Assembly: GCA_036971475.1 (NCBI GenBank)
Contig: JBAIZL010000003.1
Location: forward strand, 81,240,929-81,304,928
Direction of reading: 5' to 3'
Source: Prosapia bicincta
Lineage: Eukaryota; Arthropoda; Insecta; Hemiptera; Cercopidae
DNA length: 64,000 nt
Shown here: in pieces, positions 37,740 through 48,960 of the stretch
Numbering within the stretch: position 1 is the first letter of the stretch
How the letters are laid out: each line of letters opens with the position of its first letter
Position numbers and translations under genes: made by a program
Notes under the pieces: model-generated
What the model was told of the DNA's origin: nothing
Databases searched by the model: none
Seen by the model: only the letters and a program-made list of their open reading frames with translations

Positions 37740-38580
37740 GAATTCTCGAGATTTGCAAGAACATTGGAGATCCTATAAAGAAGGAATAACAGAATAAACA
37801 GAAATAGTTAGCACCATCAAGTTGAGGAGTAACAATTCGCGAGATTTGCAAGAATATTGGAGATCCTATAAAGAAGGAATAACAGAATAAACAGAAATAG
37901 TTAGCACCATCAAGTTGAGGAGTAATAATTCGCGAGATTTGTATGAATATTGGAGATCCTATAAAGAAGGAATAACAGAATAAACAGAAATAGTTAGCAC
38001 CATCAAGTTGAGGAGTAATAATTCGCGAGATTTGTATGAATATTGGAGATCCTATAAAGAAGGAATAACAGAATACACAGAAATAGGTAGCACCATCAAG
38101 TTGAGGAGTAACAATTCGCGAGATTTGCAAGAATAATGGAGATCCTATAAAGAAGGAATAACAGAATACACAGAAATAGTTAGCACCATCAAGTTGAGGA
38201 GTAACAATTCGCGAGATTTGCAAGAATATTGGAGATCCTATAAAGAAGGAATAACAGAATAAACAGAAATAGTTAGCACCATCAAGTTGAGGAGTAACAA
38301 TTCGCGAGATTTGCAAGAATATTGGAGATCCTATAAAGAAGGAATAACAGAATAAACAGAAATAGTTAGCACCATCAAGTTGAGGAGTAATAATTCGCGA
38401 GATTTGTATGAATATTGGAGATCCTATAAAGAAGGAATAACAGAATACACAGAAATAGGTAGCACCATCAAGTTGAGGAGTAACAATTCGCGAGATTTGC
38501 AAGAATAATGGAGATCCTATAAAGAAGGAATAACAGAATACACAGAAATAGTTAGCAGCATCAAGTTCAGGAGTAACAAT
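37740..38580 (-). repeat. 93 bp minisatellite, nine units, with an accidental open frame
   Basis: The unit marker (ATTCGCGAGATTTG) recurs every 93 bp at about 37741, 37834, 37927, 38020, 38113, 38206, 38299, 38392 and 38485. Because 93 is divisible by three, the minus strand stays open for 291 codons, giving 31-residue repeats with blocks TPQLDGANYFC and YSFFIGSP. Every unit-to-unit difference I can see changes the amino acid (Val/Ile, Asn/Thr, Leu/Val, Leu/Ile, Ile/Leu), which argues against selection on a protein. Units 7-9 repeat the variant pattern of units 2, 4 and 5, pointing to unequal exchange. Confidence 0.9.
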
Positions 38581-38807
38581 TCTTTTACCGAGAGTAAAAG
38601 TTTATTTATATCATTACCTTTGTTTAGAAGAAAGAATTTTTTTTACGAGCTTGGGAGTGTTTATAGCCGAAATAAAGTACTCGGACCAGAGCAAACTAGG
38701 ACATGTACACTTTTACGGCAGTGAAGAGGGCTTTCCTACACCCCACCTCTTCCGCTCCAAATCCCTGCCTAATCTTTATAACACTGTTAACTACAAATTA
38801 CCTAATG

Positions 38808-38808
<1 letters not shown>
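38581..38808. other. Short interval after the minisatellite
   Basis: No gene is recognised. The 66-codon frame here runs into the microsatellite and is not supported. Confidence 0.4.

Positions 38809-38849
<41 letters not shown>
38809..38849. repeat. (TA)n microsatellite
   Basis: About 20 TA units. Confidence 0.96.
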
Positions 38850-38854
<5 letters not shown>

Positions 38855-39174
38855 TCATGTTTAACTTGTTGAATAATTATTTATTGGTGAATATCAATGT
38901 GAATTTAAAGGTTTATATTTTTAAATATATGGGTCACTAAAGTGATAATATATAGAGCAGTTTTACCATTATTTAATTTGTGATACTACTGCTAATAAAA
39001 CGTTAACAAAATGAAAAAAATATAATATTCTATTACGGTTTCTATAGGTGATGTTCTAAATTATAGTAAACCTTCATTTCGTTAATATACGAAATATATT
39101 AAATGCAGCAGGAAAAACTCTACGTACTACATTAAATATGGGTTTATCCTTTCATTCCACTAAAGATTACTCTG

Positions 39175-39176
<2 letters not shown>

Positions 39177-39221
<45 letters not shown>
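39177..39221. repeat. (TA)n microsatellite
   Basis: About 22 TA units. Confidence 0.96.
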
Positions 39222-39223
<2 letters not shown>

Positions 39224-39959
39224 CAACCAATTATCCATACATAGTAGTCGAATCTAAAAAAAAAAAATGTTTTACTTCTCTATATTCCTTCAAATACATA
39301 GAATGTTTTAATCAATTGTTAAGCTATTCAATCACGGAGAAGTAAATTGAAGGAAAGAGAGCTTAAATGCAAAACAATCAAGACGCAAAATATGAAAATA
39401 TAAAACTGAAATAATGTGCAAAGCGATGACAAACAAATCGATCCACTACAGAAAGGAAGGACGTGAAGATATGTACTCATATGATGAATAACCGCAACAA
39501 AACAGATTGCACCTTTAGCGGTTTCAGATCTCGTCAGAGCAATAAAAATTAACCAGAATCATTGCCTAAGCTTCCACTACAGTAAGGTACTAGAAGGACC
39601 GCAGGAGGTGCACATTCAGTCCAGTGAAAAGAAGCCAGCCGCCACCTATTAACTAATTAGACTCAATGACTATAGCCGACTTCGCGAGATTCAGAATGCT
39701 GTGGGGAAGATTTTAAGGACAATACACTGTACATTATTGTGTGGGTAATTATTGTGATACATCCACTCTCTTATAGAGCACTTTACCATTAGGCTCAAAA
39801 TGAATGTTTATCATACGAATATCAAAATGAAAGGCCACTGCACGTGATAGTTAGAATATTACAAGGCTCATATAGTAAAGAGGGCATCACGATGATCTAC
39901 AAATCAAAGGCTTCAAGCCGATTGATGAAGTGAATATTTTAAAGCAGAAATCTAGATTA

Positions 39960-40990
39960 AATAAGGAGGGACAGATGGTAATGATTAGGCGAGGACTCCC
40001 CATTGCTTATTCTCATATTAGAAAAGCAAGAACACACGAAGCAAGTGTTTGGCATCAGGACGATCCAAGGTGGTCAAATAGGCTGTGATAAAGAAAGCAA
40101 CGTCAATCCCTCCATGCACATAATGCCAAGCATTTTACCTAACTCAAACCTAATGTCGCACTACAATATCCAAGGTGCTACCATGGACATAATTGTTTGC
40201 GTAAAACAAGTTAGGGGGTACACCAGATTCAAGGAGATTGATCCAGAGGTACCGCAGGGAGTATCCTTGGCTCGGTTCTTCTTTTTTTCTGTACAAGAGA
40301 TATACCGGCAAACGAGAGCGCCATTATGTCGACCTTTTTAGAAAACAACATTATCTTGTCCGTTGCACACCATCAGGATATCACAATAGCTAAACTCTAG
40401 CGTGGACAGCGTCAGTTACTGAACCAGGCAATGGCGTATATACCTTAATGAAACTAAAACAGCTCGTATTATAATCACCAACAAGGCAGAGAGCAAAATT
40501 GACCTCATAATAAATAGACAACTTGTCCGTTACAGTATTTAATATTCTTAGATCTAACAATAGACGCTAAACTGAAATGGAAATCCTAGAAGCTGAAATC
40601 GAGATTCTGGAAGCTCATGGTTTATTCCGAACTGAACCACTAGACACAAATTTCGGTGTAACAGCAAGAGAACAATCCTATATGGAGATACGAATTACCC
40701 TTCTGGGGATACATCTGGAACATCAATATGAAATTTATCGAGTGTTTATTAAATAAAGTATTACGTCCTACAGTGAGAGATCCATTGTGTGTACAGAACG
40801 TAATCATATGTAGGCACGAAGTTAAATAGCGTTAAAGAAGAGTCCACCAGTGAATCACTTCGAGGGGCTTCAGATAAGTATGAAGTCTTCAACTCTACGG
40901 CATATTCACAGATACCAGTACGCACTAATCTGTTGGACCAGGTTCTAAATCTAACATATTCAGCAGTACTAGAGTATCAAGTCGTTGTCA
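39960..40990 (+). pseudogene. Decayed Jockey-type LINE reverse transcriptase
   Basis: Ordered reverse-transcriptase landmarks appear in shifting plus-strand frames: EASVWH (for the usual FDSVWH), EVPQGVSLA (for GVPQGSVL), STFLENNIILSVAHHQD (the FADD active site decayed to FLEN), LNETKTARIIITNKAESK, FLDLTIDAKLKW (the YLGxxLD block), WGYIWNIN and LLNKVLRPTVRDP (the thumb-region LWG and NKVLR blocks). Stops and frameshifts separate the pieces, so it is inactive. The 112-codon frame at 40003-40341 is one of these pieces. Upstream sequence (39400-39960) may hold more of ORF2, but I cannot align it. It matches Jockey-superfamily order by motif; no search was possible. Confidence 0.82.
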
Positions 40991-42899
40991 TTCTCTGGAG
41001 CAAGCCTGACATCTTACCCGCCCTCAGAAGCAAGATATGCCTTGCCATAGTTGCAGCAAAATAAAAATTCAAACAAAACTAGAGGTAAATGTTTATTAAA
41101 CAAAATAATTTAAATCAAAATTAGTTGAATTATAACATTCAGAGTTGAACATAAATAGCCTAAATGTTTATTTTTTAATTCAAATAACACTTTTTTGAAT
41201 GCAATAACTATGGTTGATGGTTGAATTAAAATTTATTTCAAGGTACCAGCTCGCAATAAGTGTTAATAAATAATCCAAGATCATCAAAAGTTTTTTTAAG
41301 AGAATCAATCTAAAACATTAGATTCTTATATTTCTCCAGGTCAGAATAATGACTGACCAATTCAAAAATTGTAAATATTATCACAAAACAAGCGGCATTT
41401 TTAATATTTATATGTATCGGAGAAAATATTAAAAAAAATTGAAAACATAAGAAACTAAATTGACAATACTTAAAATTTATTTTTTATTTAAACGTTTTAT
41501 TATTTATAGTTGCAACAAACACGAAAGGATAAATGTTGCACACCAGACAATCTTGCTAAAGAGAATTTAATGAAACAAGTGACAATATAGCTTGTAGTCA
41601 GAGACAGTGTAAGACAAAGTGGATTACTGTATGTGTGTGAGAAGGTTGTGTCCGGAGAGCGATGGCCATTTTCAATTACTTATTAAATTCCAAGCTGATG
41701 GATAGCCTAGCATTTGCCAAATATCTTGTCTTGTTCTCTTATATGTACGTTCGGTAGTCATGTCCCTCGTAATGCCTTACTTTTCACCCTAAGACGTCAT
41801 ATTTCACACATTAAATGTACCCCAATATCTAAGATTATATAAATAATATAATAGAAAAATATTTAGAGCCCAAGAGTTTCCCGATAGATGAAAACGTTAA
41901 ATAAATTATTTTATAAAATAAAACAATGTTAGTGAAGTCGACGACAATATACACTGTCTCGTGTCTATAAATTTTAAATCTTACCTAACCTTGTAATCAT
42001 AAACGAACTCCAGATACTAAAATATAGCAGTGTCGTTGATATACCTCTGAATTAAGAAACAATAATTACTTTAACGTATCATAAAATAATTATAGGTAAG
42101 GTATTTTCCTTGTTCATAATAGATAGATGTCTACTAATATCCAGCTGTTAGCATTCAACCACCATTATTTGTATTCGGAAATCCTCTACACAAAGCTCGT
42201 CGATAATCGTATTTGCACACATTTCGTGTTAACTCTAAAAGGTGATTTCATGTTCTACTAACAGCTTAATATTATACAGAGGCACATAAAGTTACACTTT
42301 AAAAGTAAAAAATATTATATTATTTGTAAAATACTGTCTACTTGTCAAAATGAAATACATATATTTAGCCATATAACTTTTTCAATTCCATTACCGCAGT
42401 TAATTGCTTTTTAAATGACACATTGGAAAGTCAAAGAATATTATTAAAACTCAAGCTTCTGATGATATTGGCATATTAAAAGCATGATATGTTTGTTCTG
42501 TAATAAAAAAAATATGTAACAACTGAACGTCATCTACAAATATATATATTTTTGGTAAATTTTTTCTGTTTATATATTTTTATTTTATTAAATAGCTTAA
42601 AATACAGAATGGGCTTGCTCAAGAGGTTTTAAGCTTTTCACCAGTTACATTTCCAGGATTATCAGTGATTTGAGCTCGTTAACAATGACACCTATATTTT
42701 ATCGATTTCCAGTTTTTGATAAGAGTAATTTACCAAACAAGTTATTCCGCCTTCATTGCCTAAATATTTACAGCTTCTTTTATCCCCCCAAAAAATAAAA
42801 TTCTTTAGAAATAAGCGTATCAAACCAATATGTCAAACCCAGTAGATTGGTAAGTTAGCAATAGGCACTTAATGAAATAAAACCTGTGAAAAGTCAAAA
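40991..42899. other. AT-rich interval, no recognised gene
   Basis: No long frame. A 29-codon minus-strand frame near 41760-41673 starts MTTERTYKRTRQDIWQM; it is too short to call. Confidence 0.45.
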
Positions 42900-43385
42900 A
42901 TAGTTTCAGTTGAGCATATAAAACTGAGATCACCAGTTGGGAGTAGTAACTTATGCAGCTTCAGTAATAGTTTCAGTTGAGCATATATAACTGAGGTCAC
43001 CGGTTGCGAGTAGTAACTTAGGCAGCTTTAGTAATAGTTTCAGTTGAGCATATAAAACTGAGGTCACCAGTTGGGAGTAGTAACTTAGGCAGCTTCAGTA
43101 ACAGTTTCAGTTAGGCATATAAAACTGAGATCACCAGTTGGGAGTAGTAACTTAGGCAGCTTCAGTAACAGTTTCAGTTGAACATATAAAACTAAGGTCA
43201 CCAGTTGGGAGTAGTAACTTATGCAGCTTCAGTGACAGTTTCAGTTGAGCATATAAGACTGAGAGTCAACCAGTTAGTAACAGTAACCTGTGCAACGTCA
43301 GTATTAATTTCACTTAAGCATATAAGACTGAGGGTTAATCAGTTAGTAACAGTTACCTGTGCAGCGTCAGTATTGAGCAAACAAG
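42900..43385. repeat. 67 bp minisatellite, about seven units
   Basis: AGTTTCAGTTGAGCATATA recurs at 42902, 42969, 43036 and 43103 (67 bp spacing) and continues to about 43375, with the last two units more diverged (GTTAGTAACAGTAACCTGTG). The 66-codon frame here is a by-product. Confidence 0.9.
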
Positions 43386-43752
43386 TACTAGGCAGACAGT
43401 ATTAGGCAAAAAACTTGCAATACAAGCACAAATAGATTTATTTTAGGTTAACAACCAAAGAATCGGCGATAATCCAGTATTAAATATTCTTATCCGTAAT
43501 TTAGCTGAGGATTGTGAACAATAAATAGCTCATCACATGGTATGTTCAAGGTAGCGTACAAAACCCTTAAGGTAGGATTTGACCTCGAATTCAGTAGGGA
43601 AAGGAACATTCAATCGTCACCTAATACCAAGCACGAATCAACATTACTGGATGGGGGGGGGGGACCATTGTGTCTTCCTTAAGTAGACTTCCCCTTAACC
43701 GGTAGAAGAAATGTATCGGCTGGTTATGAATTGTCGAGGAAAAAAACTTGAG

Positions 43753-43753
<1 letters not shown>
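43386..43753. other. Short interval between repeats
   Basis: No gene. Contains a G-run at 43653-43662. Confidence 0.5.

Positions 43754-43832
<79 letters not shown>
43754..43832. repeat. (TA)n(TG)n compound microsatellite
   Basis: About 26 TA units followed by about 13 TG units. Confidence 0.96.
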
Positions 43833-43837
<5 letters not shown>

Positions 43838-44059
43838 TTTACAGATATTTAAATTTCTAATTATTAATTAGACCACGTAAGCTTATATGCTTTGTAAATA
43901 AATAGACAATAAATTAGGTTCAAATAGCTTTAATAAATTTACTTTTTTGTTAATTTATTGGTAGATGTTCTTTTTCTTTTTCTTTGTCTTTATTTTCTTC
44001 TATCAAAATATAATAGCAGATTTTATGCAAAATAGGAAAGACTTCTGCTTTATTCCAGA

Positions 44060-44101
44060 AAGCTTTCGGGGCTACGCTTTCAATTCGTGGCCTCTTCTAT
44101 A
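44060..44101 (-). ncRNA. Degenerate hammerhead-like motif of a PLE 3' end
   Basis: On the minus strand GAAGAGGCCACG, a short loop, CGTAGCCCCGAAAGCTTTCT and GGAATAAA follow one another. Stem GGCCACG/CGTAGCC and the GAAAGC box match the layout at 17151-17184, but the leading CTG is changed to ATA. Probably a relict of another PLE subfamily. Confidence 0.3.
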
Positions 44102-45080
44102 GAACAAATACGACTATTTCAGTTGCTTACTTTTATTCTTCCTCTAATTGGAAGCGTCAAGGATAACACTTTAGATAATAGCACAAGCAAGTCATTTTAC
44201 AAGTTTGCGACATTATATTAAATACTTTTCTGCGAACGGGAAACATTGTTTTGATAATTTTTGACTGTTATTGGCCTTGGATTATGTTTAATGAATGGTT
44301 TTGGCGCAATAACACGTTACGAGACCTGTATATGCGGTTGTCACATGGCTAAATAGAACCAATAATAAATTAAGATACATCTTTCTTACGATAAAACAAT
44401 GCTAATCGGATGGATTTCATGTGCACTGCACTTATAAACAAAACATGTGCTCATCTTTTTATATGTAGATTGAATTTATTACTCTAGAACACGACTTTTA
44501 AACTTTTGACTGGGTTCCATTTCTCGGGATCGTAGAACCAAAACTTAAAATAGATTTCTTTGTATTAAAGTTGAATTTGAATTTAAATTACAGAAATAGA
44601 TACCCTGTGAAATTAATTATTCTTTGTGAGGTAAAGATTCCTTTAAATATAACTGATATTAAATTCAATATGTTTTTGACAAATACATTATATTACCGGC
44701 ACATGAGTGGATCATTGTTGCCTGAAACGTGTTTCATAACTCTCTTTATTTGGTACCAAACGACGTGACGATTATCAAGTACTATTTGAACCATGTTCGT
44801 AATATATTTCTGTGACAGAACAAACTGAAAACATTTGCAAAGAGCAAGGAATATCTTTACGGCCGAAGTACGTTCGAATTATAAAGCAGAGTTCTTAACG
44901 TTATAAATAGCTTAACGTTTTACTAGACGATCGTGGGAAGGACAGAGAATGGGTAAAATGTGTTCCTATTAGAACACTATGAAACATAAACACAAACAAA
45001 CCATATGTGTGTGCTGAGTAATACAATAGACGTATTTCAAATGATTATTAATGTAGAATAGGAAACACACATACACACAC

Positions 45081-45092
<12 letters not shown>
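44102..45092. other. AT-rich interval, nothing recognised
   Basis: No frame longer than 65 codons and no recognised motif. Confidence 0.5.

Positions 45093-45168
<76 letters not shown>
45093..45168. repeat. (TA)n microsatellite beside the PLE inverted copy
   Basis: About 37 TA units with one TATACATA interruption. It abuts the 3' end of the inverted PLE arm (ACAAGAAAACAG... on the minus strand near 45195). Confidence 0.96.
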
Positions 45169-45172
<4 letters not shown>

Positions 45173-45671
45173 AGATTATGCAACACTGTTTTCTTGTATA
45201 CCTTATCACTTTCACTTATGTACTTAAACAAGAATCTTACTTGGTATTTATGCAAGCGCTTTCAGGAGCTAGCGGTGCTTCCATCGTCTGGCATACTAAA
45301 CGTATTTTGAACTGCGGGCTGCGTGGAATCCGCCGTTGACCTTGATGTACCGTTAACTTCTATTTTTGGTTCCGCTGCACTGTGCGAGTTTTTAGCATTT
45401 GTCTTGGGGTTTATACTGTCTATTAGATTGAATAATTTGTCGTTTTTTGATTTTATTTGTATCTGTTCGTTGATGATGTTATTTTTATTTTTATAAATTT
45501 CTAGTTGTTCCCAGATTGTCATTTTGAGGCCTTTTTGAACTTTTTTTATTAGGTGTATGTTTTCTAATGTGGGGAATGTGTGTTTGTTTTTGATTGCGTG
45601 TGTGGCTAAGTTTGAATTATAAATTTCCGGTTTGATGTATGCATTGAGGTGTTCTTGATATCTATCTTTTA
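45169..45671 (-). mobile_element. Inverted, 5'-truncated Penelope-like element arm
   Basis: On the minus strand this encodes the C-terminal part of the PLE protein (86-codon frame 45262-45522). It repeats 46064-46531 in opposite orientation. The 468 bp arm (45204-45671) differs from its partner by eye only at one dinucleotide, which makes one Pro/Leu change (SINPKT against SINLKT). Beyond the shared arm it keeps about 35 bp more of the 3' end (AAGGTATACAAGAAAACAG), missing from the other copy. Adjacent inverted truncated copies are typical of Penelope-like insertions. Confidence 0.88.
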
Positions 45672-46473
45672 TAACTCACTTTTATACAGAATGCTAAAAT
45701 TGCCTCTAAAAAATGAAGAAAAAACAAAAGAAAAACAAATAATATATCAAATAGCCCAAAAAAATGGATACAATAAAAAAACTATAGATAAATTAGAATT
45801 TAAAATATTAAAAAAATTAAATCAACCTAAAATCGAACCACAAACAACAAAATGGGCTACATTCACATACACAGGATACAACATAAAAGGAATAACTAAA
45901 ACACTAAAAAACAATAATATTAACATAGCCTACAAAAACACAGGAAACATAATCAACAAAATAAACCAACCAGAAGAAATATGTCCCACACTTAGTAACG
46001 GAATATACAAAATCGAATGCCCAGACTGTAATAAAATATACATAGGCCAAACAAAAAAGAAATTAAAAGATAGATATCAAGAACACCTCAATGCATACAT
46101 CAAACCGGAAATTTATAATTCAAACTTAGCCACACACGCAATCAAAAACAAACACACATTCCCCACATTAGAAAACATACACCTAATAAAAAAAGTTCAA
46201 AAAGGCCTCAAAATGACAATCTGGGAACAACTAGAAATTTATAAAAATAAAAATAACATCATCAACGAACAGATACAAATAAAATCAAAAAACGACAAAT
46301 TATTCAATCTAATAGACAGTATAAACCTAAAGACAAATGCTAAAAACTCGCACAGTGCAGCGGAACCAAAAATAGAAGTTAACGGTACATCAAGGTCAAC
46401 GGCGGATTCCACGCAGCCCGCAGTTCAAAATACGTTTAGTATGCCAGACGATGGAAGCACCGCTAGCTCCTGA
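45649..46473 (+). CDS. Penelope-like element C-terminal region with GIY-YIG nuclease domain (partial)
   Basis: The 274-codon frame begins inside the inverted arm, so the first ~10 residues are not native. Residues about 15-35 (RMLKLPLKNEEK, IAQKNGYNKK) and the WATFTYTGYNIKGITK block match the region after the reverse transcriptase in PLEs. The endonuclease follows from about residue 118: NGIYKIECPDC (GIY plus the CxxC of the PLE-type zinc site), YIGQT (YIG), KLKDRYQEHL with the catalytic-type Arg, then ATHAIKNKH completing the CCHH ligands. The enzyme nicks target DNA for reverse transcription. The frame ends MPDDGSTASS, its stop lying in the hammerhead-like zone. The RT domain is missing, so this is a 5'-truncated fragment although its frame is intact. 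Confidence 0.88.
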   Translation: MFLISIFYNSLLYRMLKLPLKNEEKTKEKQIIYQIAQKNGYNKKTIDKLEFKILKKLNQPKIEPQTTKWATFTYTGYNIKGITKTLKNNNINIAYKNTGNIINKINQPEEICPTLSNGIYKIECPDCNKIYIGQTKKKLKDRYQEHLNAYIKPEIYNSNLATHAIKNKHTFPTLENIHLIKKVQKGLKMTIWEQLEIYKNKNNIINEQIQIKSKNDKLFNLIDSINLKTNAKNSHSAAEPKIEVNGTSRSTADSTQPAVQNTFSMPDDGSTASS

Positions 46474-46546
46474 AAGCGCTTGCATAAATACCAAGTAAGA
46501 TTCTTGTTTAAGTACATAAGTGAAAGTGATATATATATATATATAT
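45672..46546 (+). mobile_element. Penelope-like element, 5'-truncated main copy
   Basis: Starts at the junction with the inverted arm and ends in GTGATA followed by a short (TA)n (46529-46546). It holds the linker and GIY-YIG part of the PLE protein but no reverse transcriptase, so it is dead on arrival. The near-identity of the two arms suggests a young insertion. Confidence 0.85.
46445..46478 (+). ncRNA. Degenerate hammerhead-like motif overlapping the PLE stop codon
   Basis: CAGACGAT, GGAAGC and GCTCC (pairing with one bulged A) and TGAAAGCGC follow the same order as the better-conserved core at 17151-17184. The last codons and TGA of the PLE frame lie inside it. An identical copy is on the minus strand of the inverted arm (45257-45290). 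Confidence 0.25.
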
Positions 46547-47707
46547 TCAATTGAATTAGGAAATGTTTTGTACAGTTAAAATTTAGATATCAAAGAGATT
46601 TTTTAAGAGTTCAAAGTCTACGATTGTCGCTAGAAAAAAATCTAAAGACCTTCTATATATATTCATTCGTTTTTCTAAGAAAATTCAGTAAAAAATATAA
46701 ATCTAATAGTATAAACAATAGAATTTTTAATTTTCTTTAACCGGTGTGGAAAACTAGTTTTAAAATTACTTTTTCTACTTTTCTATAAGTCCACAAACAA
46801 GTTTTCTAATAAAAACTTGGGAAGAGCGATAACAATGGTGTTTTTCCCTCTGACACACTGCCTTTGATTTTGGAACAACAAAAGAATGTTCGCCTATTGT
46901 TAGAGGGAAACATCCAATTAAAAATACCATTGGAGAAGTTTTGCTGAGAAGAAACATCAAAACGAAACATTTTTTGTGCTTCCACGTGGACAATATTGCA
47001 TATTTTGTTAAACAAAAAACTTGTACATCGATTGCACACTATTATAAAACTACCAAAAATAGAACATAATCATAGTTAACTAAATTAATGTCATTACCCA
47101 GTTAACGCAAGATGTACAGATTTTAAAATATGTTTCATAAATAATTTGTGTCGATATATTACCTATAAATATATGTCTTGACAGACAAAACTAAATTATA
47201 CAGAGCTTTATAATTGGGGAAATGTATAAACATCCATGAATAACCCATTTAAAGCAATATTTCATTGCGTGTAGTAAAATTTGTATTAGAAACACACACT
47301 TTTACTTTTACATGCAGGAAACTTTCAACAAAATGGATTATTAAGGATAACGTAACAATTTATGTTCACTGCTCACTTGTCACGTCATTAGGTATCGGTC
47401 CAATAAAGTAGACCGAATATAGTTGTGGACCTACTGCACATAGTTCCTACTAAGGTGTTAAGTAAATGGCACAAAACGAACCTGTTTATTACGTGCTCGT
47501 TAGCAGTAGAAGATTCAGTTCTATTTCAACGTTCACTGATAACTCTAATACGCCCATACCACGAAATATTGTTAATCAAATAAAAACAACGATTTTCTCT
47601 TACTCATTCGTTGCAATATTGTATGAATAAATTTGAAGACAGTATTTCTAATAGTAAATACTTTCAGGTAACAAAATGAAGTATTTTTAAAATAACACAC
47701 TTATAAT
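46547..47707. other. AT-rich interval, no recognised gene
   Basis: Two overlapping minus-strand frames (46775-46993, 46806-47039) lie in different phases; neither is recognised. No other support for a gene. Confidence 0.45.
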
Positions 47708-47712
47708 ACACA

Positions 47713-47792
<80 letters not shown>
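47708..47792. repeat. (CA)n microsatellite
   Basis: About 40 CA units ending in CATACTGCAACGG. A similar (CA)n-CTGCAACGG junction occurs at 56717. Confidence 0.96.
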
Positions 47793-47795
<3 letters not shown>

Positions 47796-48680
47796 TGCAA
47801 CGGGCAACTACATGTCACAGATTACCGTTGCAATAATAAGGAAATTTCATTCATGTTGGATGGGTTGTGTATGCCAGGTTACGAGGGGGAAAACAATATA
47901 AAGAGACCTTAGGGTTGTGGTAGGTTTAAGTAAAGGGAATAAACAAAAGAAACAAAGCCATTAACTGGGAGAGGGGTTTTTATAATTTTTATTTTATACT
48001 TTGCATACATTGCAAAAGAGCAAATAGGTCAAAAACAATATAGAAACACCAACGACATTCGAGGGGATGCAGAGTTTCAAAAGCAGAAGAAGATGCCTAG
48101 CAGCAGAAATCAAGAAAAAGCAAGATGAAAGAGGGAGACGATCGTTAAGAAAACAGGCATACATGTTATAAATATTGATCGGTTTAGAACAGAAATTCAC
48201 ACGGAAGAAACAAGCCGGAAATGACGACCACATCAAATAACCGAAATTACGTCATCTTTTGAAGCCTCACCAATGGTAGAAAACTGGGAGCAATGAAATA
48301 CGCTTGGCGACGGTTACTAAAAATCGACAAGGAGAGGGTAGCGTTACTTTGGATTTCAGGGTGTGAAGACGGGTCGCCGGGGCGCTCCGTTTTGTAAGAC
48401 AGCGGTTTCCAAAACTAAAATCAATGGCGTAGCGACCTAAAAAATTTTGTGTGTTTGCTATAGAAAATGTAAAGGAAAAATAAAGTCAGTGAGTTTTGTA
48501 ATCTTGAACAGTGCTTCAAAACTAAAAAAAAGAACAGATTAAAATTAAATTTCTATAAAATATCATTTTAAACATAAGATTTATTTTTGAATAAACAGTG
48601 AAAATTAAGTAAAGAGTAAAACAATAAAAATTTAAAGACGTATAGTGAGAGCAAAATTTTATATCGATTAAAAACTGGAT
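47793..48680. other. Interval with locally GC-rich, promoter-like stretch
   Basis: No gene is recognised. 48290-48420 is GC-richer (GTCGCCGGGGCGCTCCG). The minus-strand 80-codon frame at 47994-48236 is not recognised. Confidence 0.4.
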
Positions 48681-48960
48681 CTGGAATTTGTCAAGCCAAT
48701 GCAGAAAGGAGTCAAGATCTCGCGCAGAAAGAGGGGATGCTTTGTTTTGGCCCAGGACGCTATCCAAAGAGAGGGTGACGCCAACTCGTTGGACGAGTTC
48801 AAATCGCATTCAAGATGGCCAAGAAAAGAGAGAGGAAGAAGATGGAACCAACACACCTAGCCAGGGGAGATATAAATGGAAAGGTCAGATTTTAGCTTCT
48901 CTCTTTTTCAAATAAATTAAAACTTTTTATTGAAGATTTTTGGGGGGGAAATTGCGATAA
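48681..48960 (+). promoter_or_regulatory. LTR-like promoter/polyadenylation arrangement
   Basis: GGAGATATAAATGG (about 48866) is followed about 40 bp later by TCAAATAAATTAAAAC (about 48909) and a GGGGGGG run, the TATA-to-AATAAA spacing typical of an LTR or a very short transcription unit. The plus-strand 75-codon frame here is rich in Arg/Lys/Glu but not recognised. No second LTR was found, so this is tentative. Confidence 0.2.

Noticed and set aside
42460..42490. CTGATGATATTGGC as another hammerhead core
   Set aside because: No GAAA box follows at a suitable distance and stem II does not pair.
45649..45680. The annotated-looking start of the PLE frame as a native start
   Set aside because: It lies across the junction with the inverted arm, so the first residues are fortuitous; the real protein was longer at its N-terminus.
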